Origin: Bacteroidota bacterium
Lineage (GTDB): Bacteria; Bacteroidota; Bacteroidia; Bacteroidales; Paludibacteraceae
Direction: 5' to 3'
DNA: 64,000 nucleotides
Assembly (NCBI GenBank): GCA_023459355.1
Contig: JAEWUM010000048.1
Coordinates: forward strand, 14,897 to 78,896
Below the pieces are notes generated by a model. It was given only the letters and a program-made list of their open reading frames with translations, had not been told where the DNA came from and did not search any database. A program made the position numbers and the translations under genes. Position 1 is the stretch's first letter; every line of letters begins with the position of its first letter. Of the stretch, positions 37,415-46,660 are shown piece by piece.

Positions 37415-38542
37415 ATGAGTCTCAAAAATATATACATCACAGGTTTCATTCTCTTCTCTTTACAGGGATTTGGGAACTCATCATCTTCTGTGATTGAGAG
37501 AAGTTATGAAACTGTTCCTGATTCGTTGAGCGGTTACATAGAAATCGCGGCGCACTTAACCCGTGATCTGGTATCCGACACAGAAAAGGCCAGGGCTTTG
37601 TACATTTGGTTATCACATAACATTCAATACAACCTGAGTCAGAAAAACGCCGAAGTCAGCTATAGTTCGGTAGATGAAATTATAGACGAAGCACTTAAAA
37701 CGAAAACAGGTGTTTGTCAGCATTACGCCGAACTCTTTCATGCCATGGGGCAGTCAGTCGGGTTAGATACCTACGTGATTACAGGATATACACGAAATAA
37801 AGCGGGTGAGATTGCTGATTTGGGACATGCCTGGAACGGCATCGCCATTGATTCGAAGCATTACCTGATGGATGTGACCTGGGCTGCTGGTTACGAACAA
37901 AACGGGAAATACGTGCATCAGTTCCGGGATGAGTATTTTATGATCAGTCCTGAAATAATGATTCAATCGCACATGCCTTTTGATCCGGTTTTCCAATTCC
38001 TCAACAATCCACTTAACAACAAGGAATTCATCTCCAAAGATTTTTCAAAACTGGAAAAACCCGGAAATTTTGCCTTCAACGATACCATTCAACAGGAAAG
38101 AAAGTTCACCAGATTGGAGCAACTTGAGTTCTCAAGCAGGCGCATCAAAACCAACGGCATCCAAAACAAACTGATTCAAAAGCAATTGAACAACAACCTC
38201 CTGCAAATCGCGACCATCAAATACAATACAGCCATTGATACACTGAACTACGGAGTAGAAAACTATAACCTGTATGTCACGCACAAAAACAAGCAATTCC
38301 GTAACCCCACGCTGGAAGATAAATACATCATGGAATTGATTGAAAATGCTGAACGGGCAGCTTTTACATCGAATGAAATGTTATACGGACTCTTGTCGCC
38401 GAGTCAGGAACTCAATACCCTAATCGCGGATGTAAGGCGCAAATTAGCAGTTATCATGCCAGAACTGAAAAAAGAAATGGAGTTCGTGGAGAAATATTTG
38501 AACACCTGGAAGCCATTTCGGATGATGTTGTTTGTGAAATAA
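37415..38542 (+). CDS. Secreted transglutaminase-like protein
   Basis: 375 aa. Signal peptide (1-21, ITGFILFSLQGFGN). Transglutaminase-like core about 42-165 with the Cys-His-Asp triad C101 (TGVCQHYAELF), H138 (GHAWN) and D153 (LMDVTW), closest to the CYK3-type TGc family. The C-terminal 200 residues are mostly helical and unassigned. Such proteins are usually cysteine proteases or peptidases rather than cross-linkers. Start fixed by the promoter and the signal peptide. Confidence 0.88.
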   Translation: MSLKNIYITGFILFSLQGFGNSSSSVIERSYETVPDSLSGYIEIAAHLTRDLVSDTEKARALYIWLSHNIQYNLSQKNAEVSYSSVDEIIDEALKTKTGVCQHYAELFHAMGQSVGLDTYVITGYTRNKAGEIADLGHAWNGIAIDSKHYLMDVTWAAGYEQNGKYVHQFRDEYFMISPEIMIQSHMPFDPVFQFLNNPLNNKEFISKDFSKLEKPGNFAFNDTIQQERKFTRLEQLEFSSRRIKTNGIQNKLIQKQLNNNLLQIATIKYNTAIDTLNYGVENYNLYVTHKNKQFRNPTLEDKYIMELIENAERAAFTSNEMLYGLLSPSQELNTLIADVRRKLAVIMPELKKEMEFVEKYLNTWKPFRMMLFVK

Positions 38543-38544
38543 AA

Positions 38545-38552
38545 TATCTTTG
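38545..38552 (+). promoter_or_regulatory. -7 box TATCTTTG upstream of the methyltransferase gene
   Basis: TATCTTTG fits TAnnTTTG, 3 bp past the transglutaminase stop and 28 bp upstream of the next ATG. No clear -33 box at the usual spacing. Confidence 0.5.
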
Positions 38553-38580
38553 TACATTCAACTTTTTTGAAGAAGTCTAA

Positions 38581-39462
38581 ATGGAACGATTTATTAAACA
38601 AATTGATGACCAGATTCAGGCTAATCAGGGAAAGAATATTTTTCTTGAGAATAACATGAATGAATTGAAGTTTATAGATGGTACAATAGAAACTATCTTA
38701 AACATCCACGAATTACCCGCTGATTATGAACCCGTTCTTATAGATTATGCCTCTGAAAAAGCCATTGAAGAATTTTGCAGAATTAATCAATACTATACAT
38801 TCAACACCAAATCGAAGACTGAACTCGGGGAAATCTATCGGGAGTTATTACATAGACTAAAAATTAAGCGGGATTCAATTAAGTTTATCGAAAAACAACA
38901 TTATTCAAATCTAAAAAAGTGGTTACAGAAAAATAATTCTTTTGCAGAGCAAATATATTTGACTGAAGAACCCCAAATCACCCCGGTAAATTGCTTTGAA
39001 TATTCTCCTGAAATTCAATTAGAGATATTAAAAATTATACCAGAAAGTTTATCACTGCCGGTTCTGGATATCGGGTGCGGCAAGGAAGGAAACTTAGTTC
39101 GTTATATGAGTCAGCTTGGCATTAATGCAAAAGGAATTGACAGGTTCTCCTTTTCAGATGACTGCCTTATACATGCTGACTGGTTGGAGTACGACTATGG
39201 CGTCGAAAAATGGGGAACCATCGTGAGTAACCTTGGATTTTCTAATCACTTCACCCATCATCATTTAAGGAAGGATGGCAATTATATTGGATATGCCAGA
39301 AAATATATGGAAATATTGAACTCGCTAAAACCCGGAGGTAAATTTCACTACGCCCCGGCTATACCTTTCATTGAGATACATCTGAAAAACAAACAATTTT
39401 TAGTTGAAACGTTTGAAATTGCTGATTCAACATACAAAACAACGATAATAACACGCTTATGA
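38581..39462 (+). CDS. SAM-dependent methyltransferase, substrate unknown
   Basis: 293 aa. A long helical N-terminal part (1-155) precedes a class I SAM-binding motif VLDIGCGKEGNLVRY (about 161-175), the acidic loop GIDRFS, and ADWLEYDYG / SNLGFSNHF in the motif IV place. The fold is a Rossmann methyltransferase; target not apparent. Its stop overlaps the next gene's start (ATGA-type, 4 bp), so it is cotranslated with the AlkD-like gene, which may hint at nucleic acid as target. Confidence 0.75.
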   Translation: MERFIKQIDDQIQANQGKNIFLENNMNELKFIDGTIETILNIHELPADYEPVLIDYASEKAIEEFCRINQYYTFNTKSKTELGEIYRELLHRLKIKRDSIKFIEKQHYSNLKKWLQKNNSFAEQIYLTEEPQITPVNCFEYSPEIQLEILKIIPESLSLPVLDIGCGKEGNLVRYMSQLGINAKGIDRFSFSDDCLIHADWLEYDYGVEKWGTIVSNLGFSNHFTHHHLRKDGNYIGYARKYMEILNSLKPGGKFHYAPAIPFIEIHLKNKQFLVETFEIADSTYKTTIITRL

Positions 39463-40178
39463 AAACCATCATCGAACAAGTAAGAGCAGCCCTCAAAGCC
39501 AGCACCGATGAAAAAACCGTGCAGACCAGTCAGCGATTTTTCAAAGAAAAGATTGTGTCCTACGGCGTGAAAGTACCAACAGTGGACAAAATCGGCAAGG
39601 AAATCTACAAACAAATTGAAAAAGAGCCCAAGGCTGTAATTTTTTCTCTTTGTGAACAGCTGTGGCAATCGGGTTATCTGGAAGAATCGTTCGTGGCCTG
39701 CAACTGGTCGTATAATGTTCGCAAGCAATACGAGCCGGCAGACTTTGAAGTTTTCGAAAAATGGATTAACCAATATGTGAACAACTGGGCTTCGTGCGAC
39801 ACACTTTGCAACCACACAGTCGGCGAATTCATCGAAAAGTATCCGGAATACCTCTCCAAACTGAAAGCATTCGCACATTCCGATAACCGTTGGGTAAAAC
39901 GGGCGGCAGCGGTAAGCCTGATTGTCCCTGCCAGAAAGGGTAAATTCCTGTCCGATATTTTTGAAATTGCCGACATCCTGCTTTTAGATCAGGATGATTT
40001 GGTACAAAAAGGCTATGGCTGGATGCTAAAAGCTGCCAGTCAGGCAAACCAGCAGGAGGTCTTTGATTACGTGATGCGACACAAAGCCGTTATGCCCCGC
40101 ACAGCCTTGCGGTATGCCATTGAGAAAATGCCGGAGGAGATGAGGAAGAGGGCGATGGAGAGGGCGATGGAGAGGTGA
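39459..40178 (+). CDS. DNA alkylation repair protein (AlkD-like HEAT-repeat glycosylase)
   Basis: 239 aa, the usual length. HEAT-repeat helices with NWASCDTLCNHTVG, WVKRAAAVSLIVPARKG and DDLVQKGYGWMLK, which match the AlkD/COG4912 family. AlkD removes 3- and 7-alkylpurines without flipping the base. C-terminal short tandem MERAMER. The gene ends 3 bp before the convergent stop of the RecQ fusion, with no terminator between them. Confidence 0.92.
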   Translation: MKTIIEQVRAALKASTDEKTVQTSQRFFKEKIVSYGVKVPTVDKIGKEIYKQIEKEPKAVIFSLCEQLWQSGYLEESFVACNWSYNVRKQYEPADFEVFEKWINQYVNNWASCDTLCNHTVGEFIEKYPEYLSKLKAFAHSDNRWVKRAAAVSLIVPARKGKFLSDIFEIADILLLDQDDLVQKGYGWMLKAASQANQQEVFDYVMRHKAVMPRTALRYAIEKMPEEMRKRAMERAMER

Positions 40179-40181
40179 GTA

Positions 40182-43100
40182 TTATCCTTGTTTTTCAAAC
40201 CACAACTCAGGCAACACGATTTTCACTTCCTGTTCTGAGTCTTCATCCAGCCAGTACACGATAAAATTTACTTTTGCTGATTTCATCACGTAACCCGCTG
40301 CCTTCATGGATTCAAGTTGCTTTACAAATCGGTTAGAGAATTTCAGTACCGGTTGCCGTTTGGAGTCCGAGCAGCCCTCGTCATTGAGAATCAGACTATC
40401 TCCACTCATCAGTTGCGAGACAGTGCTTTGTCTGCGGATAAAATAACCAAGCCAGACATCTCTGTGCGTCAGTTGCATCGCGATTTCAGCAGGTTGATTA
40501 TAATTTCCCGCATCAACAAGCCGTTCCATATTTTCAACGGGACGTAAATTATCCAGCAGATTGGAATTCAGATGAATGGTCAGGCGCTGTTTGGCTCGTG
40601 TCATAGCCACGTACAACAACCGTTTTTCGGCATCAGTATCCGGCATGAAATTATCCAGCATCAGAAACACATGATCAAATTCTTTCCCTTTTGCCTTATG
40701 GATGGTGGATACTAAAACCGTTTCTCCGGCTTCGCCCATAAAATCTTCCAACTTCGATTCACAGATGAACACATCCAAATCGGATTTGTATTTCTTTTTA
40801 GGATTCGTCGCTTCGAAATCGCGGATGATGTTGAGACAAACCTCCAGCTTATTGCTCCGGCGATATTCATCGTGAAGCGCTCGTTTGGCACTTTCCCACA
40901 CTTCATCAGGGATAATATAAACATCATCTGCTAAGTTCAATTGACTCACGAAATACCTGACTTCAGCCAGATGAGATAAATAGAATCCATCGTTCGACTG
41001 AATCAGTTTTGCCGGCATCTTGTTCTTCAACAGCAAACCGGTGATTTGCAGGGCTTCCTCGTTGGTTCTGGTAAGGACACAGGTAGTGCCGGTAAGTCCG
41101 GTGGCAAGGATATCGTTCACAAGCGGGACAATCAGGTTCTCGCTTTGATAACGAACAATTTTGACATCTCCGTTGTCCGTTTGCCTGGCAATAACGGGCG
41201 TATCTTTCAACCGGTTCCGGATACGCTTGGCAAATTGATTACTGAACTCAACTAAATTATTTTTACTCCGGTAGTTTTCGACCAACTCATGTTTAACGGC
41301 CTCTTTCGCATGAAGCAACATCCCGAGGTACTTCGAATGGGCGCCCCTGAACTCGAATATATTCTGATCGTCATCGCCCACCGCGATTACCCGCATTTCC
41401 TCGTTTTGCTCCATCAGGGTTTTAACCAGGGTAAATTCATCTTCGTTCATATCCTGCGCTTCGTCGATTACCAACACCGTTTTGGTAATCCTGCTGACTT
41501 CCACCTCCTTGTTCCTGATTTTCTCCACAGTGGTCTTCAGAATCGCATCCGATTTCTCCAGACTACCGACTTTTCCCAACAAATCGAAACAAAAAGCATG
41601 GAAAGTTTTAATCTCGATGAAAAGAGCGGCATTGCCAATCAGCTTGAATAACCGCTTTTTAAATTCTGTTACGGCAGCCCTCGAAAAAGTGAGCATCAGC
41701 AGTTGCTCGTGTTTCACATCTTCCATCAACAGGAGCGAAGCCAATTTATGCACCAGCACCCTGGTTTTTCCACTACCCGGACCGGCAGCTACCACGATGT
41801 ATTTCGATTCATTGTCGTTGATGATTTTCAACTGCGTGGGCGAAAGTTCACCAAAAAGCTGCCGGAATTTGGCAGGCATCATTCTCAATTTCAAATCATT
41901 GGCTTTACTCCCCGGGAAATATTTATTCAGGAATGAAGCATAATTCAACTGAAAATAATCTTCGACAAACTGCAACGCATCGCGGTAATCATCAATCATT
42001 TTTCGGGCATATTCGCCCACGATATGTATTTGCTGCACCTTGTTTTCATAAAACTGATTCAGCTTTTCGTAATCGTCTTTGGTGTATTGCTTTTTATTAT
42101 TCTGCTCTAAACGCTCAATCGTCAGCCTGTTATACACCACCAGAAAACCACCCTCGATTTTTATCGCTTCAATTTTCGACAAATAAAACAACGCATCTTC
42201 GATATCAACAATACTGATGTCTTGTTTAAACAGACTGAAACTCTTTTCATAAGCTGATTTCAGTTCGTGCACCGAGAATTCCATCAACACTTCTTCTTTA
42301 TCGGCATCAGCTTCCGTAATATACATATTACTTTTATCATAAAGATATTCCACGATAAATCGGGCTAACTCGTGACGTCTCTCTAACTTATCTTTCAGCC
42401 AGGCTTTGGGTTGCAGACATACCGCCGCGAAATGGTTCTTTGAATACTCCAGACTTTGCCGCTTAATCCAGTTCTTAATCGCCCAAAAATTGAGAATGGT
42501 TTTAATTTTATTGATGTTGACACCATCGCAACCGTTCAATTCAGCTTCTTCGTTCAGTTCTTTCAGGTGGAAAGTCTTTTCCTGTTCCTCGAAAACCGGT
42601 AGTAGAAAGTTTTCAATCTTACTATAGCTTTCCAGGATATTGAGAGAACGGTTTCTGTTCTCCCCTTTTTTGATGTAAGCGGTCAAATCTTTGGCATCAG
42701 CCAGTATCTTCTCCTCCCGAAGCAAATTCACGATATCAATAACCTCCTCTTTTACAATACCGAGGTGGTCGCTGATGTAATCAATTCTCGATTCGGCAGC
42801 TTCTTCCGACGCTTGCTTTTTGCTTTTGCTTGATAATAGTTTTTTGATGATGCGGATGCCCTTTATCTTTTGGTTCTCCTGAAATTTCTCTGAAGCATTG
42901 ATTTTCGCAATGGCTTCCTGCGCGGTTTTACACAGGATACTGTTGGCAAATACCCGCGGCATATTCTGACCGCGTTTGAGATATCCGGCATCTTCCAGCG
43001 CTGCGATGGCGGTGGTAACACGGGTTTCAATCTCCATCACATTATCGTCCCAACCTGCTTTTCGCGCAATTTCCAATGCCGAATTCGACGCTTTCGACCG

Positions 43101-44996
43101 AAATCTTGTAATGTCTTTAATAGCCCTCCAAATTTGTTGAATCTCTTTAATCGATAGTTTCGTTTGATTCAGCAAGATGAAATGTTTTCCCAAATCTTCC
43201 TCATTAAACAAGACATAACAATCGGCCACAATGCTCTGATCCCTGCCGGCACGACCGGCCTCCTGAATGTAGTTTTCGAGCGAATCGGAAATCTCGTAAT
43301 GAATCACCATGCCGACATCCTTTTTATCCACCCCCATACCAAAAGCTGAGGTTGCCACCATCAATTGCACTTCACCAGCCATAAAGGCATTCTGGTTGAT
43401 TGTCTTTTCCTGCACGTCCATTTTACCGTGATAGGGTTTGGCGCTGAATCCGTCTTTGGTTAACCTTTCGGCAAGCAAATAAGCTTTTCTTGTTCTTGAA
43501 ACATAGATAATCGTCGGACAATTCTTTTCTTCAATCAGGTCGCGAAGTTTCTGGTATTTTTCCTCCTCGTCGCCTTCTTCAAAAACCCTATACTGAAGAT
43601 TGGTTCTCGATACTTTCGAAGTGAAAAGCTCCAGTTCAATATCTAACTTTTCTCTGAAATAGGAAAGAATATCCTCAATAACCTTTTGCTTGGCAGTGGC
43701 GGTAAAACACGAAACCGGGATTCCGTCCGTCAGGTTTTTCTTTTCCTGAATATTTTTGATAAAATCGCCGATGTATAAATAATCGACCCTGAAATCCTGT
43801 CCCCAGGACGAGAAACAATGCGCCTCATCAATCACGAAACGGGCAATCTTCCTACCTAAAATCAACTTCTCAATGGATTTGGAACGGAGTGATTCCGGGG
43901 CAATATAGAGCAGGGAAGCCGAACCATCTTCCACCCTTTCGAACGACTTGGCTCTTTCAATCGGATCCAGCATCCCGTTGATGGTCACCGCATCGGTAAT
44001 GCCTATTTTCTCTAAGTTATCCACCTGATCCTTCATGAGCGATTGCAAGGGCGATATAACCACCGTGAGTCCTTTTGAGTTTTCACCACTCATCAGGGCA
44101 GGTACCTGAAAAGTAATAGATTTACCTCCACCCGTTGGGAAAACAGCCAACAAAGACTTATTATTAACCGCCGCTTTGGCAGCCTTTTCCTGCAAAGGTT
44201 CACCGCCGTAAGTCCGATAACTGTCGAAACCAAAGAAACGTTTCAGTCCTTTACGCACATCAAGCGCATTGTTGCAATAGCTGCAACCCGTTACACAAGG
44301 TTTATTGCGTAGCCGGAACATGATTCGTTCCACCTCCGGATAATTTTTCAGCACCCAGGGTGGTGTGATGGAATGAATCTTTTTATGGTGAATAAAAGAA
44401 TAAATCAGCGACAAGCAGTAAGCCAGTTCGACCGGTTTTTCGGCAATTAATTTCTCCAAATCAGCATGTTCACAAATCTCACTTTTAAACAGATGACGGA
44501 TGATTCCTTCTGTATCGACACCAATGTAGCTGTAATTTATAAATCGAAAGAAGGAGCGAAATTCTCGTTGACCGTGCAGCAACAGGTAGAAAATCTGCTG
44601 AAGTCGTGTATCCAGCAGATTGAAAGCAGCCACTTCATCATAGAATAAATCTTTGGCTTTGAAGGCATCGTTTAGCGGGTTGTTTAACTCATCGGTTTGC
44701 AGTTTATCATCCTTCAACAGGGCATGATAGGGCTTAGTCGGGAACAGCAGGGGTGACAAATACAAGGTATCCACAACCGCCTTAACACCGACTTCCACCA
44801 AAATCTTCCCGATGTATTTAATGTCATGATTCAGGATGTTGTGCCCGCAAACAAAGTCCACCCCCTGCACAAACCTTGCAAAGTCGCCCACCGAAGCCTG
44901 ATGGAACAAACTCCCATCATCTTTCACAGCCCCGATGTCGAGAATTTTTCGGCTTTTCGGGTCAATTTCAGTATCAATAAAAGCTATAGGGGGCAT
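40182..44996 (-). CDS. DnaQ-like exonuclease / RecQ helicase / UvrD-type helicase fusion
   Basis: 1604 aa with three nucleic-acid enzymes in one chain. (1) DEDD 3'-5' exonuclease about 1-115: FIDTEID, CGHNILNHDIKYI, and YHALLKDDKL with NPLNDA. (2) RecQ helicase about 240-600: FPTGGGKS (about 285), DEAHCF (about 394), FTATAK, and QEAGRAGRD (about 582), preceded by a cysteine cluster CVTGCSYCN; about 600-1040 holds winged-helix and linker segments. (3) UvrD/Rep superfamily 1 helicase about 1045-1500: AGPGSGKT (about 1072), IDEAQDMNED, GDDDQNIFEFRG, ENYRS, TIHKAKGKEFDH, YVAMTRAKQ. A promoter box lies 21 bp upstream and an unusual palindrome array a further 170 bp up. Likely a DNA repair or defence enzyme. 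Confidence 0.93.
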   Translation of the reverse strand: MPPIAFIDTEIDPKSRKILDIGAVKDDGSLFHQASVGDFARFVQGVDFVCGHNILNHDIKYIGKILVEVGVKAVVDTLYLSPLLFPTKPYHALLKDDKLQTDELNNPLNDAFKAKDLFYDEVAAFNLLDTRLQQIFYLLLHGQREFRSFFRFINYSYIGVDTEGIIRHLFKSEICEHADLEKLIAEKPVELAYCLSLIYSFIHHKKIHSITPPWVLKNYPEVERIMFRLRNKPCVTGCSYCNNALDVRKGLKRFFGFDSYRTYGGEPLQEKAAKAAVNNKSLLAVFPTGGGKSITFQVPALMSGENSKGLTVVISPLQSLMKDQVDNLEKIGITDAVTINGMLDPIERAKSFERVEDGSASLLYIAPESLRSKSIEKLILGRKIARFVIDEAHCFSSWGQDFRVDYLYIGDFIKNIQEKKNLTDGIPVSCFTATAKQKVIEDILSYFREKLDIELELFTSKVSRTNLQYRVFEEGDEEEKYQKLRDLIEEKNCPTIIYVSRTRKAYLLAERLTKDGFSAKPYHGKMDVQEKTINQNAFMAGEVQLMVATSAFGMGVDKKDVGMVIHYEISDSLENYIQEAGRAGRDQSIVADCYVLFNEEDLGKHFILLNQTKLSIKEIQQIWRAIKDITRFRSKASNSALEIARKAGWDDNVMEIETRVTTAIAALEDAGYLKRGQNMPRVFANSILCKTAQEAIAKINASEKFQENQKIKGIRIIKKLLSSKSKKQASEEAAESRIDYISDHLGIVKEEVIDIVNLLREEKILADAKDLTAYIKKGENRNRSLNILESYSKIENFLLPVFEEQEKTFHLKELNEEAELNGCDGVNINKIKTILNFWAIKNWIKRQSLEYSKNHFAAVCLQPKAWLKDKLERRHELARFIVEYLYDKSNMYITEADADKEEVLMEFSVHELKSAYEKSFSLFKQDISIVDIEDALFYLSKIEAIKIEGGFLVVYNRLTIERLEQNNKKQYTKDDYEKLNQFYENKVQQIHIVGEYARKMIDDYRDALQFVEDYFQLNYASFLNKYFPGSKANDLKLRMMPAKFRQLFGELSPTQLKIINDNESKYIVVAAGPGSGKTRVLVHKLASLLLMEDVKHEQLLMLTFSRAAVTEFKKRLFKLIGNAALFIEIKTFHAFCFDLLGKVGSLEKSDAILKTTVEKIRNKEVEVSRITKTVLVIDEAQDMNEDEFTLVKTLMEQNEEMRVIAVGDDDQNIFEFRGAHSKYLGMLLHAKEAVKHELVENYRSKNNLVEFSNQFAKRIRNRLKDTPVIARQTDNGDVKIVRYQSENLIVPLVNDILATGLTGTTCVLTRTNEEALQITGLLLKNKMPAKLIQSNDGFYLSHLAEVRYFVSQLNLADDVYIIPDEVWESAKRALHDEYRRSNKLEVCLNIIRDFEATNPKKKYKSDLDVFICESKLEDFMGEAGETVLVSTIHKAKGKEFDHVFLMLDNFMPDTDAEKRLLYVAMTRAKQRLTIHLNSNLLDNLRPVENMERLVDAGNYNQPAEIAMQLTHRDVWLGYFIRRQSTVSQLMSGDSLILNDEGCSDSKRQPVLKFSNRFVKQLESMKAAGYVMKSAKVNFIVYWLDEDSEQEVKIVLPELWFEKQG

Positions 44997-45016
44997 GAAG
45001 ATTTAAAGTTCAGCCC

Positions 45017-45024
45017 CAAATATA
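45017..45024 (-). promoter_or_regulatory. -7 box TATATTTG for the RecQ-UvrD fusion
   Basis: Minus-strand TATATTTG fits TAnnTTTG, 21 bp upstream of the ATG at 44996. No clear -33 TTTG. Confidence 0.5.
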
Positions 45025-45190
45025 AACAATACTTTTGAAAAACGGTATAATCTTACTTTATAAACTGATGATGAATTTAATTTCTTCAACAAAATTGCCG
45101 GTACTTTTTTCTACAGATTCACTCATAATGCCACCTTACCTAATCTCAACGTATCCCGCTACTCCATGTGACACGCCATCACTACCTCTA

Positions 45191-45297
45191 CAGAGGTGTT
45201 TAGTGTAGTACTACACTATCACTTAGTGTACATGTGTACTATGGCTTAGTGTAGGTGTGCACTATGGCTTAGTGCACTACTGCACTAAGCACCTCTG
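45191..45297. repeat. Array of four 18-bp palindromic units at 23-bp period inside an outer inverted repeat
   Basis: Units start at 45201, 45224, 45247 and 45270, exactly 23 bp apart: TAGTGTAGTACTACACTA (a perfect palindrome), TAGTGTACATGTGTACTA, TAGTGTAGGTGTGCACTA and TAGTGCACTACTGCACTA. The 5-bp spacers are TCACT, TGGCT and TGGCT. Outer arms CAGAGGTG (45191-45198) and CACCTCTG (45290-45297) are exact complements. Could be a protein-binding array, a structured RNA or a recombination site. See findings. Confidence 0.9.
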
Positions 45298-45401
45298 CAC
45301 AGGCTACAACACACCAACACAGGGAGTATGCAGGCAACGCCACATTACCTTAGGGGGACTCACCCATAACGGCATGTTATCAGGATGAATAGCTAAGCGC
45401 G

Positions 45402-46448
45402 TTATAAATGATTCGTGATGGATTTCCTGGGTCTCAACCGGCTTCTGAAAATCTGCGTTTGCGCGTATTGCGTACACATGCTTTCCCTGATTTTAATCCG
45501 TTCATCCTGAGGCAGGCGGATGATGTCGTGACATTGCTCCGAACAGCAACCGGCATGTTTCTCAGCGCAGGCGGCACATTGAATAAAGAGCAAATGACAA
45601 TCGTCGTTGGCGCAATTGGTGTGGGTATCGCAGGGAGTGCCGCACTGGTGGCAGCGGGCAATGATGTCGTCGGTAATGCGTTCGCCAAGTCGCTCGTCGA
45701 ACACGAAGTTCTTACCCCTGAATTTGGAGTAGAGGTTTAGTTCTTTGATCTGACGGGCATATTCGATGATACCGCCATACAACTGATTCACATTCTGAAA
45801 GCCTTTGTGTTTGAGGTAAGCGCTTGCTTTCTCGCAGCGTACGCCACCTGTGCAATACATCAAAATTTTGGCATCTTTTTTATCTTCGAGGACTTTCGTC
45901 ACATATTCAATTTCTTCACGGAAGGTATCCACATCCGGACAAAGGGCATTTTCGAACCGACCAATCTCGCTTTCGTAATGGTTACGCATATCCACCACGA
46001 TGGTGCCTTCTTCCTGCAAGGCAGCATTGAACTCTTCGGCGGTCAGGTGCCGACCTACATTGGTCACGTCGAAAGTTCCGTCTTCGAGTCCATCCGCCAC
46101 AATCTTCGGGCGGACTTTCATCTTCAGTTTCAGAAACGAAAGCGGGTCATCTTCCACCGCCCACTTCATCGGCATATCAGCAAAATAAGGGGTATTATCC
46201 AGGTAATTGATAAATTGCCCTACCTGAGGTTCCGGCACCGAAATCTGGGCGTTGATGCCTTCCTTGGCCAGATACACCCTGCCCAGCACACCCATTGCAT
46301 ACCAGTCGGCATAGAGGGTGTCCCTCAATTCATGGGGGTTGTCAATGATTACATAACGGTAAAACGAAACCGTTTTACGAGAAAAATTCTCGGCTTTGCG
46401 TTGCTTCAGGAGATCTTCCCTGCTGTAGATGTTGTGTAAATGCTTCAT
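45402..46448 (-). CDS. trhO: tRNA uridine(34) hydroxylase TrhO (rhodanese-related)
   Basis: 348 aa. N-terminal acylphosphatase-like domain about 25-115 (GRVYLAKEGINAQIS), rhodanese domain about 125-235 with active-site loop CTGGVRC (C199, C205), and a C-terminal cysteine-rich region about 255-310 (many Cys in CxxC pairs, probably zinc-binding). TrhO hydroxylates U34 of some tRNAs on the way to 5-carboxymethoxyuridine-type modification. Stand-alone gene. Confidence 0.93.
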   Translation of the reverse strand: MKHLHNIYSREDLLKQRKAENFSRKTVSFYRYVIIDNPHELRDTLYADWYAMGVLGRVYLAKEGINAQISVPEPQVGQFINYLDNTPYFADMPMKWAVEDDPLSFLKLKMKVRPKIVADGLEDGTFDVTNVGRHLTAEEFNAALQEEGTIVVDMRNHYESEIGRFENALCPDVDTFREEIEYVTKVLEDKKDAKILMYCTGGVRCEKASAYLKHKGFQNVNQLYGGIIEYARQIKELNLYSKFRGKNFVFDERLGERITDDIIARCHQCGTPCDTHTNCANDDCHLLFIQCAACAEKHAGCCSEQCHDIIRLPQDERIKIRESMCTQYAQTQIFRSRLRPRKSITNHL

Positions 46449-46586
46449 GTGGGCATAAACGCATTAGGATCAAAAATTGTTTATCAGAGCTAAAAATTAC
46501 CTGCACTATTTTTCCAATTAAATGCCTTGTTATAAACAATCCATCAAAAAATAATGACACTTTTCATATTTCTAAAAATTAGTCAT

Positions 46587-46594
46587 TATCTTTG
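46587..46594 (+). promoter_or_regulatory. -7 box TATCTTTG with overlapping inverted repeat, upstream of the MuiA-like gene
   Basis: TATCTTTG fits TAnnTTTG and gives a leader of about 60 nt. An 8-bp inverted repeat, ATAATGAC (46551-46558) and GTCATTAT (46582-46589), overlaps the start of the -7 box, as an operator would. Confidence 0.5.
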
Positions 46595-46660
46595 GTATGA
46601 AAAAATATATTTACAACTATGCAAAATCTACTCAACTGAAATCCATAATCAATGAATCAT

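Larger units (their letters stand above)
44997..45401. other. 405-bp intergenic region upstream of the RecQ fusion
   Basis: No gene is visible. It holds the RecQ-fusion promoter (45017-45024), the palindrome array (45191-45297), and flanking imperfect direct repeats: ATGCCACCTTACCTAA near 45127 and ACGCCACATTACCTTA near 45334, each next to an ACTCA(C/T)CCATAA-like stretch. The whole may be one symmetrical element. Confidence 0.7.

Noticed and set aside
45191..45297. CRISPR array
   Set aside because: Repeat units are palindromic, spacers are 5 bp and not unique, and no cas genes are nearby.
45807..46439. 210-codon plus-strand open frame
   Set aside because: Antisense to trhO, which has its CTGGVRC active site and expected length.
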